In this document: positions 42,902-52,124 of the stretch, in pieces
Numbering within the stretch: the stretch's first letter is position 1
Layout of the letters: every line of letters begins with the position of its first letter
Assembly: GCA_963668115.1 (NCBI GenBank)
Contig: OY764147.1
Location: 2,232,001-2,296,000 of the forward strand
DNA length: 64,000 nt
Direction: 5' to 3'
From: Plut-88900 sp963668115
GTDB lineage: Bacteria; Chloroflexota; Dehalococcoidia; Plut-88900
The notes under the pieces: generated by a model
The model's database searches: none
Told to the model about the DNA's origin: nothing
What the model saw: the letters and a program-made list of their open reading frames with translations, nothing else
Program-made: the position numbers and the translations under genes

Positions 42902-45310
42902 ATGGCGTTAAAGCAAGAGACGGAACGCTACACCGCCGCCGATATCCAGGTCCTCGAAGGCCTCGAGGCCGTCCGCCGCCGGCCCGGCATGTACATCGGC
43001 AGCACCGACCAGCGCGGCCTCCACCACCTCATCTACGAAATAGTCGACAACTCCGTCGACGAGGCCATGGCCGGATACTGTGACCAGGTCCTCGTCACCA
43101 TCCACAAGGACGGCGCCATCACCAGTTCCGACAACGGCCGCGGCATCCCCGTCGAAAAGCACCCCACCACCGGCGTATCCGCCCTCGAGACCGTCATGAC
43201 CATCCTCCACGCCGGCGGCAAGTTCGGCGGCGGCGGCTACAAGGTCTCCGGCGGCCTCCACGGCGTCGGCGCTTCCGTCGTCAACGCCCTCTCCATCCAC
43301 CTCCGCGCCGAGGTCCGCCGGGACGGCTTCCTCTACGAGCAGGAGTACCGCAAGGGCCTCCGCGAAGGCCCCATTCGCAAAGTCGGGCCCGCCGAGGGCA
43401 CCGGCACCAAAATTACCTTCAAGCCCGACCCCGAAATCTTCACCGAGCTCGACTACGACTTCGACACCCTCGCCGACCACTTCCGCGAGACCGCCTACCT
43501 CAACAAGGGCCTCGAAATCAAGCTCGTCGACGAGCGCCGCCCCATCGAAGACAGCGAGCTCACCTTCTTCTTCGAAGGCGGCATATCCAGCTTCGTGCGC
43601 CACATGAACCGCAACCGCGGCGCCGTCACCGCCCTACCCATCTACATCCAGAAGTTCGCCGACGGCTCCAGCATCGAGATTGCCATGCAGTACAACAATG
43701 GCTTCTCGGAAAACACCCTCTCCTTCGCCAACTGCATCCACACCGTCGATGGCGGCACCCACATTTCCGGCTTCCGCGCCGGCCTCACCCGCGGCCTCAA
43801 CGACTACGCCCGCAAGGGCAGCCTCTTCAAGAACGACCAGGGCAACCTCTCCGGCGAAGACGTCCGCGAGGGCCTCACCGCTGTCGTCAGCGTCAAGCTC
43901 ACCGACCCCCAGTTCGAGGGACAGACCAAGGGCAAGCTCGGCAACGCCGAGATGAAGAGCCTCGTCGAGTCCGCCATGTCCGAGGGCCTCGGCAAGTATC
44001 TCGAAGAGAACCCCCAGGACGCCAGGCGCATTATCGAAAAGTGCCTCACCGCCGCCCGGGCCCGGGAAGCTGCCCGCAAGGCCCGCGAGCTCGTCCTCCG
44101 CAAAGGCGCCTTCGACGGCGGCAGCCTCCCAGGCAAGCTCGCCGACTGCGCAGAGCGCGACCCAAGCCGCAGCGAGGTATACATCGTCGAGGGTGAGTCC
44201 GCCGGCGGCTCCGCCAAGATGGGCAGAGACCGCCAGTTCCAGGCCATCCTCCCCCTCAAGGGCAAGATCCTCAACGTCGAAAAGGCCCGCCCCGACAAGA
44301 TGCTCGCCCACGAAGAGATCCGCGCCCTCATCACCGCCCTCGGCACCGGCATCAAGGAGACCTTCGACGCCTCCAAGCTCCGCTACCACCGCGTCATCAT
44401 CATGACCGACGCCGACGTCGATGGCTCCCACATCCGCACCCTCCTCCTCACCTTCTTCTTCCGCAACATGCCCGAGCTCATCACCGGCGGCTATCTCTAC
44501 ATCGCCCAGCCCCCCCTCTACCGCGTCAGCAAGGGCAAGAAGGCCGAGTGGAAGTTCTCCGACAACGAGAAGGACGACTGGTTCGCCCGCAAGGCCTATG
44601 GCGGCATCAAGGTTTCCAGCCTGGATGGCGACAAGACTTTCACTGGCGTCCAGATCGCCCGGCTCATCGACCCTCTCAAGCGCTTCGCCGGCGCCTGGCG
44701 TGACGTCGGCCTCCCCGACGAGGTCGCCCCGGGCCTCATGGAAGGCCTCATCACCAACGGCGGCTCCGCCATCGAGGAATCTGACGAAGAGCACGACGAG
44801 CTGACCGGCCTCGTCCAGCAGTTCGAGTCACGCGGCTTCGAGGTCAAGGTCCCCTCCAACGGCCACGTCGCCCAGCGAATCGAGGTCTTCTGGGACGACG
44901 AGAACGGCACTTCCATCCCCCTCCAGATCGCCGACGCCCCTCCCATGCACACATGCAAGGAGATGTACCCCGCCGTCAAGGACGTCGTCACCCACGGCAG
45001 CTTCCGCATCACCAAGAAGGACAAGAACCTCGACGAGGAAGTCTCCTGGAGCGCTCTGGCCTCCATGATCGAGCGCCACAGCGACACCCGCGGCATCGCC
45101 ATCCAGCGCTACAAGGGCCTGGGAGAAATGAACCCGGACCAGCTCTGGGAGAGCACCATGAACCCCGAGTCCCGTACCATCCTCAAGGTCGCCATCGACA
45201 ACGCCCAGGACGCCGACAGCATCTTCAACACCCTCATGGGCGACGAGGTCCCTCCCCGCAAGCGCTTCATCCAGAACCACGCCAAGAGCGTCCGCAACCT
45301 GGACATCTAA
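42902..45310 (+). CDS. gyrB: DNA gyrase subunit B
   Basis: The 802-residue protein has the GHKL ATPase (IVDNSVDEAMAGYCD, NGRGIPVEKH, GGLHGVGAS), the transducer QTKGKLGN, and the Toprim centre VEGESAGGSAKMGRDR near residue 430 with DADVDGSHI near 504. An insert of about 150 residues after IKVSSLDGDK lies in the C-terminal half as in proteobacterial GyrB, and the end LGEMNPDQLWESTMNPE is canonical. EGESAGG replaces the common EGDSAGG. gyrA is not in the window. It introduces negative supercoils with GyrA. Confidence 0.95.
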   Translation: MALKQETERYTAADIQVLEGLEAVRRRPGMYIGSTDQRGLHHLIYEIVDNSVDEAMAGYCDQVLVTIHKDGAITSSDNGRGIPVEKHPTTGVSALETVMTILHAGGKFGGGGYKVSGGLHGVGASVVNALSIHLRAEVRRDGFLYEQEYRKGLREGPIRKVGPAEGTGTKITFKPDPEIFTELDYDFDTLADHFRETAYLNKGLEIKLVDERRPIEDSELTFFFEGGISSFVRHMNRNRGAVTALPIYIQKFADGSSIEIAMQYNNGFSENTLSFANCIHTVDGGTHISGFRAGLTRGLNDYARKGSLFKNDQGNLSGEDVREGLTAVVSVKLTDPQFEGQTKGKLGNAEMKSLVESAMSEGLGKYLEENPQDARRIIEKCLTAARAREAARKARELVLRKGAFDGGSLPGKLADCAERDPSRSEVYIVEGESAGGSAKMGRDRQFQAILPLKGKILNVEKARPDKMLAHEEIRALITALGTGIKETFDASKLRYHRVIIMTDADVDGSHIRTLLLTFFFRNMPELITGGYLYIAQPPLYRVSKGKKAEWKFSDNEKDDWFARKAYGGIKVSSLDGDKTFTGVQIARLIDPLKRFAGAWRDVGLPDEVAPGLMEGLITNGGSAIEESDEEHDELTGLVQQFESRGFEVKVPSNGHVAQRIEVFWDDENGTSIPLQIADAPPMHTCKEMYPAVKDVVTHGSFRITKKDKNLDEEVSWSALASMIERHSDTRGIAIQRYKGLGEMNPDQLWESTMNPESRTILKVAIDNAQDADSIFNTLMGDEVPPRKRFIQNHAKSVRNLDI

Positions 45311-45330
45311 CCCTCAGGCGCCGATGCCCC

Positions 45331-45366
45331 ATCCGTCATTCCTGCGGAGGCAGGAGTCCATCTCTC
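45331..45366 (+). repeat. Dispersed ATTCC palindrome after gyrB
   Basis: GTCATTCCTGCGGAGGCAGG followed by AGTCCATC, in the gap between convergent gyrB and nadD. The second arm has one change (GGAGTCC). Confidence 0.75.
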
Positions 45367-45438
45367 CTGAACACACACACACCCATCCCCGCACTTCACC
45401 CCTCCCTTTCCCACTTCTCAACACCAACTGGGCAATCC

Positions 45439-46041
45439 TTATCCGCGGTACAACCCCTGCTCCTCTATATAAGCCCTCACCGCCGGCGGCACCAGGTACC
45501 TTATCGACCGCCCCTCCTCCACCCGACTCCGTATGTCCGACGAGCTGATATCCACCTGCACGTTGTCCAGCACGTGCACCCTCCCCGAGACCCCGGGCAC
45601 CTCTCTCTCCATCGCCTCCAAATCCAGCTCCGTGAACCCGGGCCTCCGCATCGTCGCGAAGTGGCAAATCGAGGCCAGGCGCTCGGGCTCCTTCCACCTC
45701 CCCAGCTCCGCCAGCGCATCTATGCCGATGATGAAGAAAAGTTCAACGTCCTCTCCCATCCGCTTCCTCAGCTCCTCCATGGTGTCTATGGTGTAGGTTG
45801 CCCCGGCCCGCTCCAGTTCCAGCGTGTCAATCTCGAAGCTCGAGTTGCCGTTCACAGCCAGCTTCAGCATATCCAGCCGCCACCCCATATCCGACACGTT
45901 CTCCCCATCTTTGAACCACGGCCGACCCGCGGGTATGAACAGCACTTTCGCCAGCCCCAGCTTTGCCTGCGCCTCCTCCGCAATGATCAGGTGGCCGTTG
46001 TGCACCGGGTCGAACGTCCCCCCCAGAACCCCGACCCTCAT
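45439..46041 (-). CDS. nadD: Nicotinate-nucleotide adenylyltransferase
   Basis: From ATG 46041 the protein is 200 residues: MRVGVLGGTFDPVHNGHL with the nucleotidyltransferase HxGH motif, FIPAGRPWFKD, and SSSDIRSRVEEG at the C-terminal signature. It makes deamido-NAD from NaMN. The ATG overlaps the obgE stop (ATGA). An alternative ATG two codons upstream is also possible. obgE-nadD is a common order. Confidence 0.93.
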   Translation of the reverse strand: MRVGVLGGTFDPVHNGHLIIAEEAQAKLGLAKVLFIPAGRPWFKDGENVSDMGWRLDMLKLAVNGNSSFEIDTLELERAGATYTIDTMEELRKRMGEDVELFFIIGIDALAELGRWKEPERLASICHFATMRRPGFTELDLEAMEREVPGVSGRVHVLDNVQVDISSSDIRSRVEEGRSIRYLVPPAVRAYIEEQGLYRG

Positions 46042-47315
46042 GTCCACTCCAGCTCCGCGTTGCCTATCCTCACGGTGTCCCCTTCCTTCACCCCCGCCTT
46101 CTGCAAAGCCTGGTGCACCCCTGCCTTCTCCAGCAACGACATAAGCTGCATCCTCGCTTCCCAGTCGGAGATGTCCGTACCCCGCACCAGCCTCTCCAGC
46201 GCCCCGGCATCCACAACGTAGACCCCTTCTTCCTTCTTCACCGATATCCGATGCCCGATGGGCTTGGGCCTCAGCACCGCCACCTCCTCGCTCTCCCCGG
46301 CCTTGGCCACCTTATCCACTGAATTCACCATCGCCACTAGACTGTTTCTGAGCTTCTCCAAGCCCTCCCCCGTTACCGCGGACACCCAATGGATCCCCTC
46401 AACCCCAGGGAAGTCCTCTGACTTGAAATCGGGGCCCTTCACACCCCCCTCGACCAGGTCAGCCTTGTTAAACACCACGATCCTCGGCTTGCCCGCCACC
46501 GATTCGTCCGCCTCCTCTAGGGCTTGTACTACCCGCCCATACTCACCTGGCACATCATCAACCGTCCCATCCACCACAAGCGCCGCTACAGCAGCCCTGT
46601 GTACATGCTTCAAAGGCCCGCTCTTGCTCTTCTCCGACCCAGTCCATGTCGCTGGGATCTCCACCACCTTGTATTGTCTCCAGTCATGGTCCAGCACCCC
46701 TATCACCGGATCGATCGTCGTCATTCGGTAGTCCGCCACCCGGGCCCCGGCGTCCGTCAGCCTGTTTAACAGCGCCGACTTACCGCTATTCGGCATCCCG
46801 ACCAGCGCCACTTCCGCCATAATCTTGTACGTCAGCGTTACGTTCCGCTCCTCGCCGGGCTCTCCCACCTCCGCCATCCTGGGCGCCTTCATCGTCGAAG
46901 TGGCAAACGTCTTGTTCCCCCTACCCCCAACTCCCCCTCTACACAACACTTCCGTTTGACCAGACGCTACCATATCCAACATCACCTCTTCAGGTCCCAC
47001 ACTGACTCTGGCCACAGTGCCCACTGGGACTTCGATAACGAGGTCTCTTGCGGCCTTGCCAACCTTCTTCGCCCTCCTACCATCTACACCGGCCTCAGCC
47101 CGCAGGCGCGGCGTCATAGCCAAATGCCCCAACGACAAAACGTCATGGCTGGCCACCAAAACCACGCCACCCCCGACCCCACCATCGCCACCGTCCGGCC
47201 CTCCAAAAGGCACAAATTTCTCCTTCCTGAAGGTAACTGCGCCCCTACCCCCACGACCCCCCTTACATATCAAACTAACTTCATCTATCAGCATCGATTC
47301 TTTGTTACTTCTCAT
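46038..47315 (-). CDS. obgE: Obg-family GTPase with altered G motifs
   Basis: The 425-residue protein has the glycine-rich Obg fold (VSLICKGGRGGRGAVTFRKE, GGPDGGDGGVGGG), a GTPase domain and a C-terminal OCT domain (GVYVVDAGALERLVRGTDIS). G1 is GMPNSGKSALL, G4 NKADL and G5 SAVTGEG. However, G2 reads YRMTTIDP instead of YPFTTL, and G3 reads VEIPATWTG where DIPGLIEGA is usual. GTP hydrolysis may be changed. The start could also be the ATG at 47294 (MLIDEVSL). It lies next to the AT-rich origin candidate. Confidence 0.88.
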   Translation of the reverse strand: MRSNKESMLIDEVSLICKGGRGGRGAVTFRKEKFVPFGGPDGGDGGVGGGVVLVASHDVLSLGHLAMTPRLRAEAGVDGRRAKKVGKAARDLVIEVPVGTVARVSVGPEEVMLDMVASGQTEVLCRGGVGGRGNKTFATSTMKAPRMAEVGEPGEERNVTLTYKIMAEVALVGMPNSGKSALLNRLTDAGARVADYRMTTIDPVIGVLDHDWRQYKVVEIPATWTGSEKSKSGPLKHVHRAAVAALVVDGTVDDVPGEYGRVVQALEEADESVAGKPRIVVFNKADLVEGGVKGPDFKSEDFPGVEGIHWVSAVTGEGLEKLRNSLVAMVNSVDKVAKAGESEEVAVLRPKPIGHRISVKKEEGVYVVDAGALERLVRGTDISDWEARMQLMSLLEKAGVHQALQKAGVKEGDTVRIGNAELEWT

Positions 47316-47674
47316 CCTGTCTGCAGAGTTCTTAACTTATAACAGAAGGTTTTATAGAATTCTAATCAGAACAATAAGAGACATGATTATTAACTGAAAA
47401 ACTAAGTTGATAAGCAGTAACTCACGCCTGAATGAAAGTGTTAACCCAAATTTCCAGTTGGTTAGTTAGATCTTGGTGGATACTAATGGGTGGTGCATGG
47501 CATCGACTGCTGAGTATGTTGTCAACAAATGACAGATTGACTACAGGTGGATGACTGGTTGGAATTGAGATAGATAACAGGTTGGGTGAGGGTCGGTAGG
47601 GTGGGTGCGAGAAAGTTCCGAATAGTTGGATTACGAAATGGGAGATACGGCAGTTAGTTGATAAGTACCAAGAG
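47316..47674. other. Candidate replication origin (oriC)
   Basis: This 359-bp gene-free stretch between dnaA and obgE is far richer in A/T than its surroundings. Exact copies of AGTTGATAAG (reverse complement CTTATCAACT) occur at 47405-47414 and 47656-47665. The palindrome TTGTCAACAA is at 47519-47528, and TAGATAACAG is near 47571. These resemble relaxed DnaA boxes; no TTATCCACA consensus is seen. dnaA, gyrB and the AT-rich pattern support an origin. Confidence 0.55.
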
Positions 47675-49072
47675 TTAGACCCGTGGCCCGACGAAAAGCA
47701 TATCCCTTATTCGCGCCAGATCGCGTCTTAGTGACTTGCTAGTAGGGACGTGCTCTGCAACCTTCTTGCACGAAGCGCTCACTCCGGCCGGTGTCCTGTC
47801 CCCGAACAACGCCCCGATTCTCATGGGTGGGAGTCGTAACTCCTCCCGGATGAGGTACATAGCGATGCTCCTGGCGTGGACGTACTGCTTGAGCCGTCGG
47901 CTACCCGTGATGTCTTGGACGGACAACCCAAAGTGAGCCGCCGTCGACTCGATAATCGCCTCGGGGGTTGTATGGGCCACCGGTAACTCCGCGTCACCGA
48001 CCAGCGCCTCCGTAACCAGGGCGGGCGTCACAGCCTTCCCTTCCGCATTGGACAGTGCCAGCACCCTATGCAATGCCCCCTCCAGCCGCCTTACGCTCCC
48101 GTCTACCACCCGCGCTATCATCTCCAGCGCCGAGTTCGGCACTTCGACACCAATGCCGGAGCACTTCAGCTTCAGTATCTTCACCCGTGACCCCAGGCCC
48201 GGCATCTTCACGTCCGCAAGCAGGCCACCCTCGAACCGGGAGACCAGCCTGGGGTCCAACCCTTCGATCTCCCTAGGGTGTCGGTCACCCGCCAGCACCA
48301 TCTGCCTGTTGGTCTCGTGCAGGTGGTTGAACACGTGGAAGAAACCCTCCTGCGTCTGTCTCTTGCCGCCGATGAACTGGATATCATCCACCATAAGGAG
48401 GTCGACGCCCCGGTACTTGTGACGGAACGCCCCGAAGTTGCGGTCCCGGGCCGCCTCGGCATAATCGGTTGTGAACTGCTCCGCCCCGACGTACAGCATT
48501 GAACGCCGCCGAGACTTCGCCAGGTGCCCGATGGCGTGTAAGAAGTGGGTCTTGCCAAGCCCCGCCTCCCCGTATATGAACAGCGGGTTGAAATGGCACT
48601 CCTTGTTCTCCGACACGGCCTGTGCTGCCGCGTAGGCCACCCGGTTGAACCTCGCAACCACTATCGAGTCGAAAGTGTAGTGCCGGTTCAACAACACCGG
48701 CGACCCGGTGTCGGCATAGCCCTCCTCCCACCGAGATTGGAGGGCCTCGTCACGTTCCACGGATGTCGCGGGAGTAAAGGTCTCCTGCCGGGCGCCGGGT
48801 GGGCTCGACACCATGAACTCCACCGCCACGGATCGCCCCAGCAGCCCCGCCAGGGTCTCCTCCACCCGGGGCTTCATCTTAAGCCGCAACCACTCCGTGA
48901 CGAAGGAGTTGGGCGCCGCCACGTCAAACCTGTCACCCTCCAGGGACATCCCGGAAGTACCCTTCAGATACGTCTCGAAATAGGGCTTTGTGACCTGCAG
49001 TTCCAGCTCGCCCAGAGCCGTGCGCCAGACGTCTTTTGCGTTCGTTTCTTCCATCTCCTCCTGGTCTGTCAA
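47675..49072 (-). CDS. dnaA: Chromosomal replication initiator DnaA with divergent DNA-binding signature
   Basis: The 465-residue protein has domain I (VWRTALGELELQVTKPYFETY), the AAA+ domain with FNPLFIYGEAGLGKTHFLHA near residue 165 and DLLMVDDIQFI near 226, and domain IV (GSRRLKQYVHARSIAMYLIR). The DnaA signature that reads box bases, normally GGRDHTTVMHAC, here reads GDRTPAGVSASC, so the His-Thr-Thr set is Pro-Ala-Gly. The TTG start at 49072 is tentative; ATG 49054 is an alternative but lies too close to AGGAGG. Confidence 0.9.
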   Translation of the reverse strand: MTDQEEMEETNAKDVWRTALGELELQVTKPYFETYLKGTSGMSLEGDRFDVAAPNSFVTEWLRLKMKPRVEETLAGLLGRSVAVEFMVSSPPGARQETFTPATSVERDEALQSRWEEGYADTGSPVLLNRHYTFDSIVVARFNRVAYAAAQAVSENKECHFNPLFIYGEAGLGKTHFLHAIGHLAKSRRRSMLYVGAEQFTTDYAEAARDRNFGAFRHKYRGVDLLMVDDIQFIGGKRQTQEGFFHVFNHLHETNRQMVLAGDRHPREIEGLDPRLVSRFEGGLLADVKMPGLGSRVKILKLKCSGIGVEVPNSALEMIARVVDGSVRRLEGALHRVLALSNAEGKAVTPALVTEALVGDAELPVAHTTPEAIIESTAAHFGLSVQDITGSRRLKQYVHARSIAMYLIREELRLPPMRIGALFGDRTPAGVSASCKKVAEHVPTSKSLRRDLARIRDMLFVGPRV

Positions 49073-49425
49073 AGCCCGAAATCTGGGCGCGTTTCCATAG
49101 GGTCCAGGCGTACCTCTTTTCGAACGGGGTTGGGGAGTCGGACCGCCAGGCTCGGGCCTGTGCGCCGGGCCAGGTCCGCTTGCCGCCCTGCCTCCTGAAG
49201 GGTCTGGTTAACCCAGTTCCGCCACCGGAAAAACTTCAGTTGCAGGGGCCGCAAAATGAGTTGGTCCTCCGCCAACGGAAAGAGGATAACATGCCCCATT
49301 CTAGGCCTTGTCAATGAATGAGAGGTCGGATTTTTGGGGAAATTTCAGCAAATTTTCGGGTGCTAGGCATAGGCCCTTCACCCGACTCAAACTCTCTTTG
49401 CCCGACCCCCTGACCGCCCCCTATA
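49073..49425. other. dnaA-fmt divergent intergenic region
   Basis: The 353-bp gap separates the divergent dnaA and fmt genes. It contains the dnaA promoter and a leader of about 200 nt. An 81-codon minus-strand frame (49069-49314) ends at the dnaA start but has no supporting signal. No other structure seen. Confidence 0.5.
49286..49314 (-). promoter_or_regulatory. dnaA: Probable dnaA promoter
   Basis: Minus-strand TTGACA (49314-49309) and TGTTAT (49291-49286) with a 17-bp spacer, about 210 bp before the dnaA start. Confidence 0.55.
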
Positions 49426-50412
49426 ATGCCACCAAATCCCGGCCCTCGGGGGTGCCACGTCAACACGTCTCCACACCTTCAAGATCTGCGCTGCGTCTTC
49501 ATGGGCACCCCCGACTTCGCCGTCCCCACCCTTCAAGCCCTCTCCGACAGCGGAGCGCAGATCGTGGGTGTCTACACCCAACCCGACCGTCCCTCCGGAC
49601 GCGGAAAAAAGACCACTAAGTCCCCCATTAAACTCCTCGCCGAAAGCCTCGGCCTCCCCGTCTTCCAACCCGCGACCCTCTCCACTAACCAAGCCCGGTC
49701 TGAACTCGAGGCCCTCCGCCCCGACGCCATCGTCATCGCTGCCTACGGCCTCATCCTCCCAGACTGGACCCTTGCCCTCCCGACTGACGGCGCCCTCAAC
49801 GTTCACCCCTCTCTCCTGCCGCGCCACCGCGGCCCCGCCCCCGTCGCCAACGCCATCCTGCAAGGAGACCAGGAGACAGGCGTCACCATAATGCTGGTCG
49901 AACCGGAGGTCGACTCCGGCCCCATCCTAAGAGCGGTCAGAGTGGCAATTGACCCATCGGAGACGACCGGTCGGTTGACTGAAAGGCTATCGAAGATCGG
50001 CGGCGAACTGCTGGTGGAGACTCTCCGGGACTGGACTGCTGGCCTTATTGATCCTCAACCCCAGGACCACGCCCTCGCCACATTCAGCCGCAAGGCTACA
50101 AAGGCCGACGCTCGGATCGACTGGTCGATTCCCGCCGTTGCCATTGATCGCCGCGTCCGCGCCTACCAGCCCTGGCCCGGCTCTTTCACAACCTGGTCCG
50201 GCCGAAGGCTGAAGATCTTGGAGGCTCACCCGACCGGCGATGAGGTCGGCCGGCCGGGCATCGTGTCTCGGGGCCCGGCTGGAATCTCGGTACAGACTGC
50301 CAGAGGCCAACTCGCCTTGAAGAAAGTCCAGCCCGAGGGACGACGCCCCATGGACATGAGCGCCTTCCTTGCAGGCCACCCGGATTTTGTAGGGGCGACC
50401 CTCGGCGCATAG
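49426..50412 (+). CDS. fmt: Methionyl-tRNA formyltransferase
   Basis: The protein of about 328 residues has VFMGTPDFAVPTLQAL, the catalytic ALNVHPSLLPRHRGPAP (Asn and His), EVDSGPILRAV (Asp) and the C-terminal tRNA-binding domain (IDRRVRAYQPWPGSFTTW). It formylates initiator Met-tRNA. The first 20 residues before LRCVFMG are not typical, so the true start may be further in at a non-standard codon; ATG 49426 is used. Confidence 0.92.
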   Translation: MPPNPGPRGCHVNTSPHLQDLRCVFMGTPDFAVPTLQALSDSGAQIVGVYTQPDRPSGRGKKTTKSPIKLLAESLGLPVFQPATLSTNQARSELEALRPDAIVIAAYGLILPDWTLALPTDGALNVHPSLLPRHRGPAPVANAILQGDQETGVTIMLVEPEVDSGPILRAVRVAIDPSETTGRLTERLSKIGGELLVETLRDWTAGLIDPQPQDHALATFSRKATKADARIDWSIPAVAIDRRVRAYQPWPGSFTTWSGRRLKILEAHPTGDEVGRPGIVSRGPAGISVQTARGQLALKKVQPEGRRPMDMSAFLAGHPDFVGATLGA

Positions 50413-50444
50413 TCCCGCCCACGCCTGTGGGGGCGCGCGGGTGG

Positions 50445-51314
50445 CTATCCCTTCTTCCTGGACTTCGGGCCGAAGGGTTCGGGGAGGAAGGGGCCGTCCC
50501 TGGCTTCGAGGAAGCCTTTGAGCCCGCCCTCGGCCTGCGCCACCCACAGCGCCTCCCGATGCCCGCCGTGGGAGCTGTGGGCTACGCTCGACAGCGCCGC
50601 ATTGACCTGCATCGCCGCGCCGAGACCCATCGCCTCCAGGCCCATCCACGTCACCGCTTTGTTCACCCGCACCGAGGCCTCGGGCACCAGGGCTATCCGT
50701 TCGGCCAGGGCCCAGACCTCGGCGTCCAGGTCGGCCTCCGGCACCACCTTCGTGACCACGCCTATGCGAAGGGCCTCCTCGGCGCCCATGTGATCGCCTG
50801 TCAAAGCCCAGCGATGTGCCTGCTTCCAGTTGGAAAGGGCGGCCAGCATAAACGACGTGTTGGAGATGTGCCGCACCTCCGGTTGGCCGAACACCGAGTT
50901 GTCCGCTGCGATGGTGATGTCGCAGGCCATGGAGTACCAGAAGCCGCCCCCGAAGCAGTAGCCCCGCACCGCGGCGATTATGGGGACGCCCAGCTTCCAG
51001 AAGTGGGTGAACTGGTCGGTGTCGTAGGCGTCACGGTCCCACCAGTGCTTGATGTAGTCACCGATCTCCAGGCCCGCGGGGTCCGCCGCCGGCCGACCGT
51101 CCGCCCTCGGCTTGATGTCGTACCCCGCCGAGAAGGACCGGCCCGCGCCCGTGAGGATGACCACCCGCACGTCGGGGTCCGCATCCGCCTCGTCGACGGC
51201 CAGGCGGATCTCCTTGACCATCTCGTCGCTGATGGCATTCAACACCTCGGGCCTGTTCAACGTCACCTTGACAATCTGGCCGGTCTTTTCGTAGAGAAGG
51301 GTGTCGTAGGGCAA
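50445..51314 (-). CDS. Enoyl-CoA hydratase/isomerase-family protein
   Basis: The 289-residue crotonase-fold protein has VKVTLNRPEVLNAISDEM, the oxyanion-hole segment RSFSAGYDIKP and AAVRGYCFGGGFWYSMACD, then FGQPEVRHISNTSFML. Usual catalytic glutamates are not obvious at the second site, so the reaction is open. TTG 51314 is preceded by GGAGGTGA. It is a solitary gene convergent with fmt. Confidence 0.88.
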   Translation of the reverse strand: MPYDTLLYEKTGQIVKVTLNRPEVLNAISDEMVKEIRLAVDEADADPDVRVVILTGAGRSFSAGYDIKPRADGRPAADPAGLEIGDYIKHWWDRDAYDTDQFTHFWKLGVPIIAAVRGYCFGGGFWYSMACDITIAADNSVFGQPEVRHISNTSFMLAALSNWKQAHRWALTGDHMGAEEALRIGVVTKVVPEADLDAEVWALAERIALVPEASVRVNKAVTWMGLEAMGLGAAMQVNAALSSVAHSSHGGHREALWVAQAEGGLKGFLEARDGPFLPEPFGPKSRKKG

Positions 51315-51450
51315 GGGTCACCTCCGGGCTGGGGAATGAGTAGGGTCGCGCCGGGGCATTCTAACCCAGCCCCCTATCCACGACAACGGACTGCACCTGT
51401 CAGGCGGGGTGAGGCCGGGGCCTTATTCAGTTGTTGGTCTCGTTTGGTCT
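51315..51450. other. Gap between the crotonase gene and RNA copy B
   Basis: About 136 bp with no supported gene; it should contain the promoter of the leftward crotonase gene. No repeat recognised. Confidence 0.4.
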
Positions 51451-52089
51451 GGTCTGTCGGGTTTTGGGTCGGTGATGGAAGACGCACCTGGTGAGCCGTT
51501 GGTCCCTACCATGCGGTGCTCGGCTGTCCGGGGCCATGGAGGTCCGCCGTGGGCGGATTGCAGCCGGCCGCGCCCTGGCGCTCGATGTGTGCTCCGGTTG
51601 TCCGGGCAGACAACCGGGCCTTGACCCCACTTCTGAATGCCCGCAGGCATGGTGGGGGCCAGTGATCGGGCTGTGGCCCCCTCAGACTCATGTGTTACGT
51701 GGGCCACCCGAGGGTCTAGGCGGCCCAGCGACCCCTTGCTTGATTTGGTGTGGCGCAAGCTCGCCGACGGGCCAACCACCGGTAACTTGTCCGGAGCGGG
51801 GCTAGCCAGCCCGCCACCCCTTCTTGATATAGCGCAAGTCCGCTACAGACCGGCCTCCGAGAGAGAGTCTCGGCGGGGGATGGCCGGTCTGCTGTGGCTT
51901 CTATCCAGGGCGTCTATCCATCGCCTGGGGGTCAGGGAAGGGACACGGGACCCGTGGTGAGGGGACGGCGTTCCCGACCCCCGACGTCTCGGGGGCAAGC
52001 TTGTTTCGGGGATGCGTCCTCGGATGGGGTCTGGTGGGCTTCCCTGGGTTTTTGGCACCTCCTTTGGTTATCAGATATTTGTTCGGACG
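51451..52089 (-). ncRNA. Candidate large structured RNA, copy B
   Basis: Read on the minus strand, this element shares with copy A the promoter, the 5' block (52067-52033: AAAGGAGGTGCC then CCCAGGGAAGCCCACC), the hairpin block (51964-51904) and the 3' block (51485-51452). The spacing is such that both units are about 630-640 nt. The middle is unrelated in sequence but again folds locally, for example CAGACCGGCC (51891-51882) with GGCCGGTCTG (51855-51846) and CCGCCCACGGCGG. No common reading frame exists between the copies. This argues for a conserved RNA structure, not a protein. Confidence 0.6.
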
Positions 52090-52095
52090 CAGGAT

Positions 52096-52124
52096 ATGAT
52101 AGCGCCGTTGCTCAGGCGTGTCAA
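52096..52124 (-). promoter_or_regulatory. Consensus promoter of candidate large RNA copy B
   Basis: Minus-strand TTGACA (52124-52119), 17-bp spacer, TATCAT (52101-52096), with the same flanking ATTTGC and a spacer differing at only a few bases from copy A. Confidence 0.75.

Noticed and set aside
43634..44794. 386-codon minus-strand frame opposite gyrB
   Set aside because: High-GC third-position artefact; gyrB on the plus strand is complete and canonical.
49069..49314. 81-codon minus-strand frame ending at the dnaA start
   Set aside because: It would begin at the -35 element of the dnaA promoter and shows no SD or family; treated as dnaA leader.
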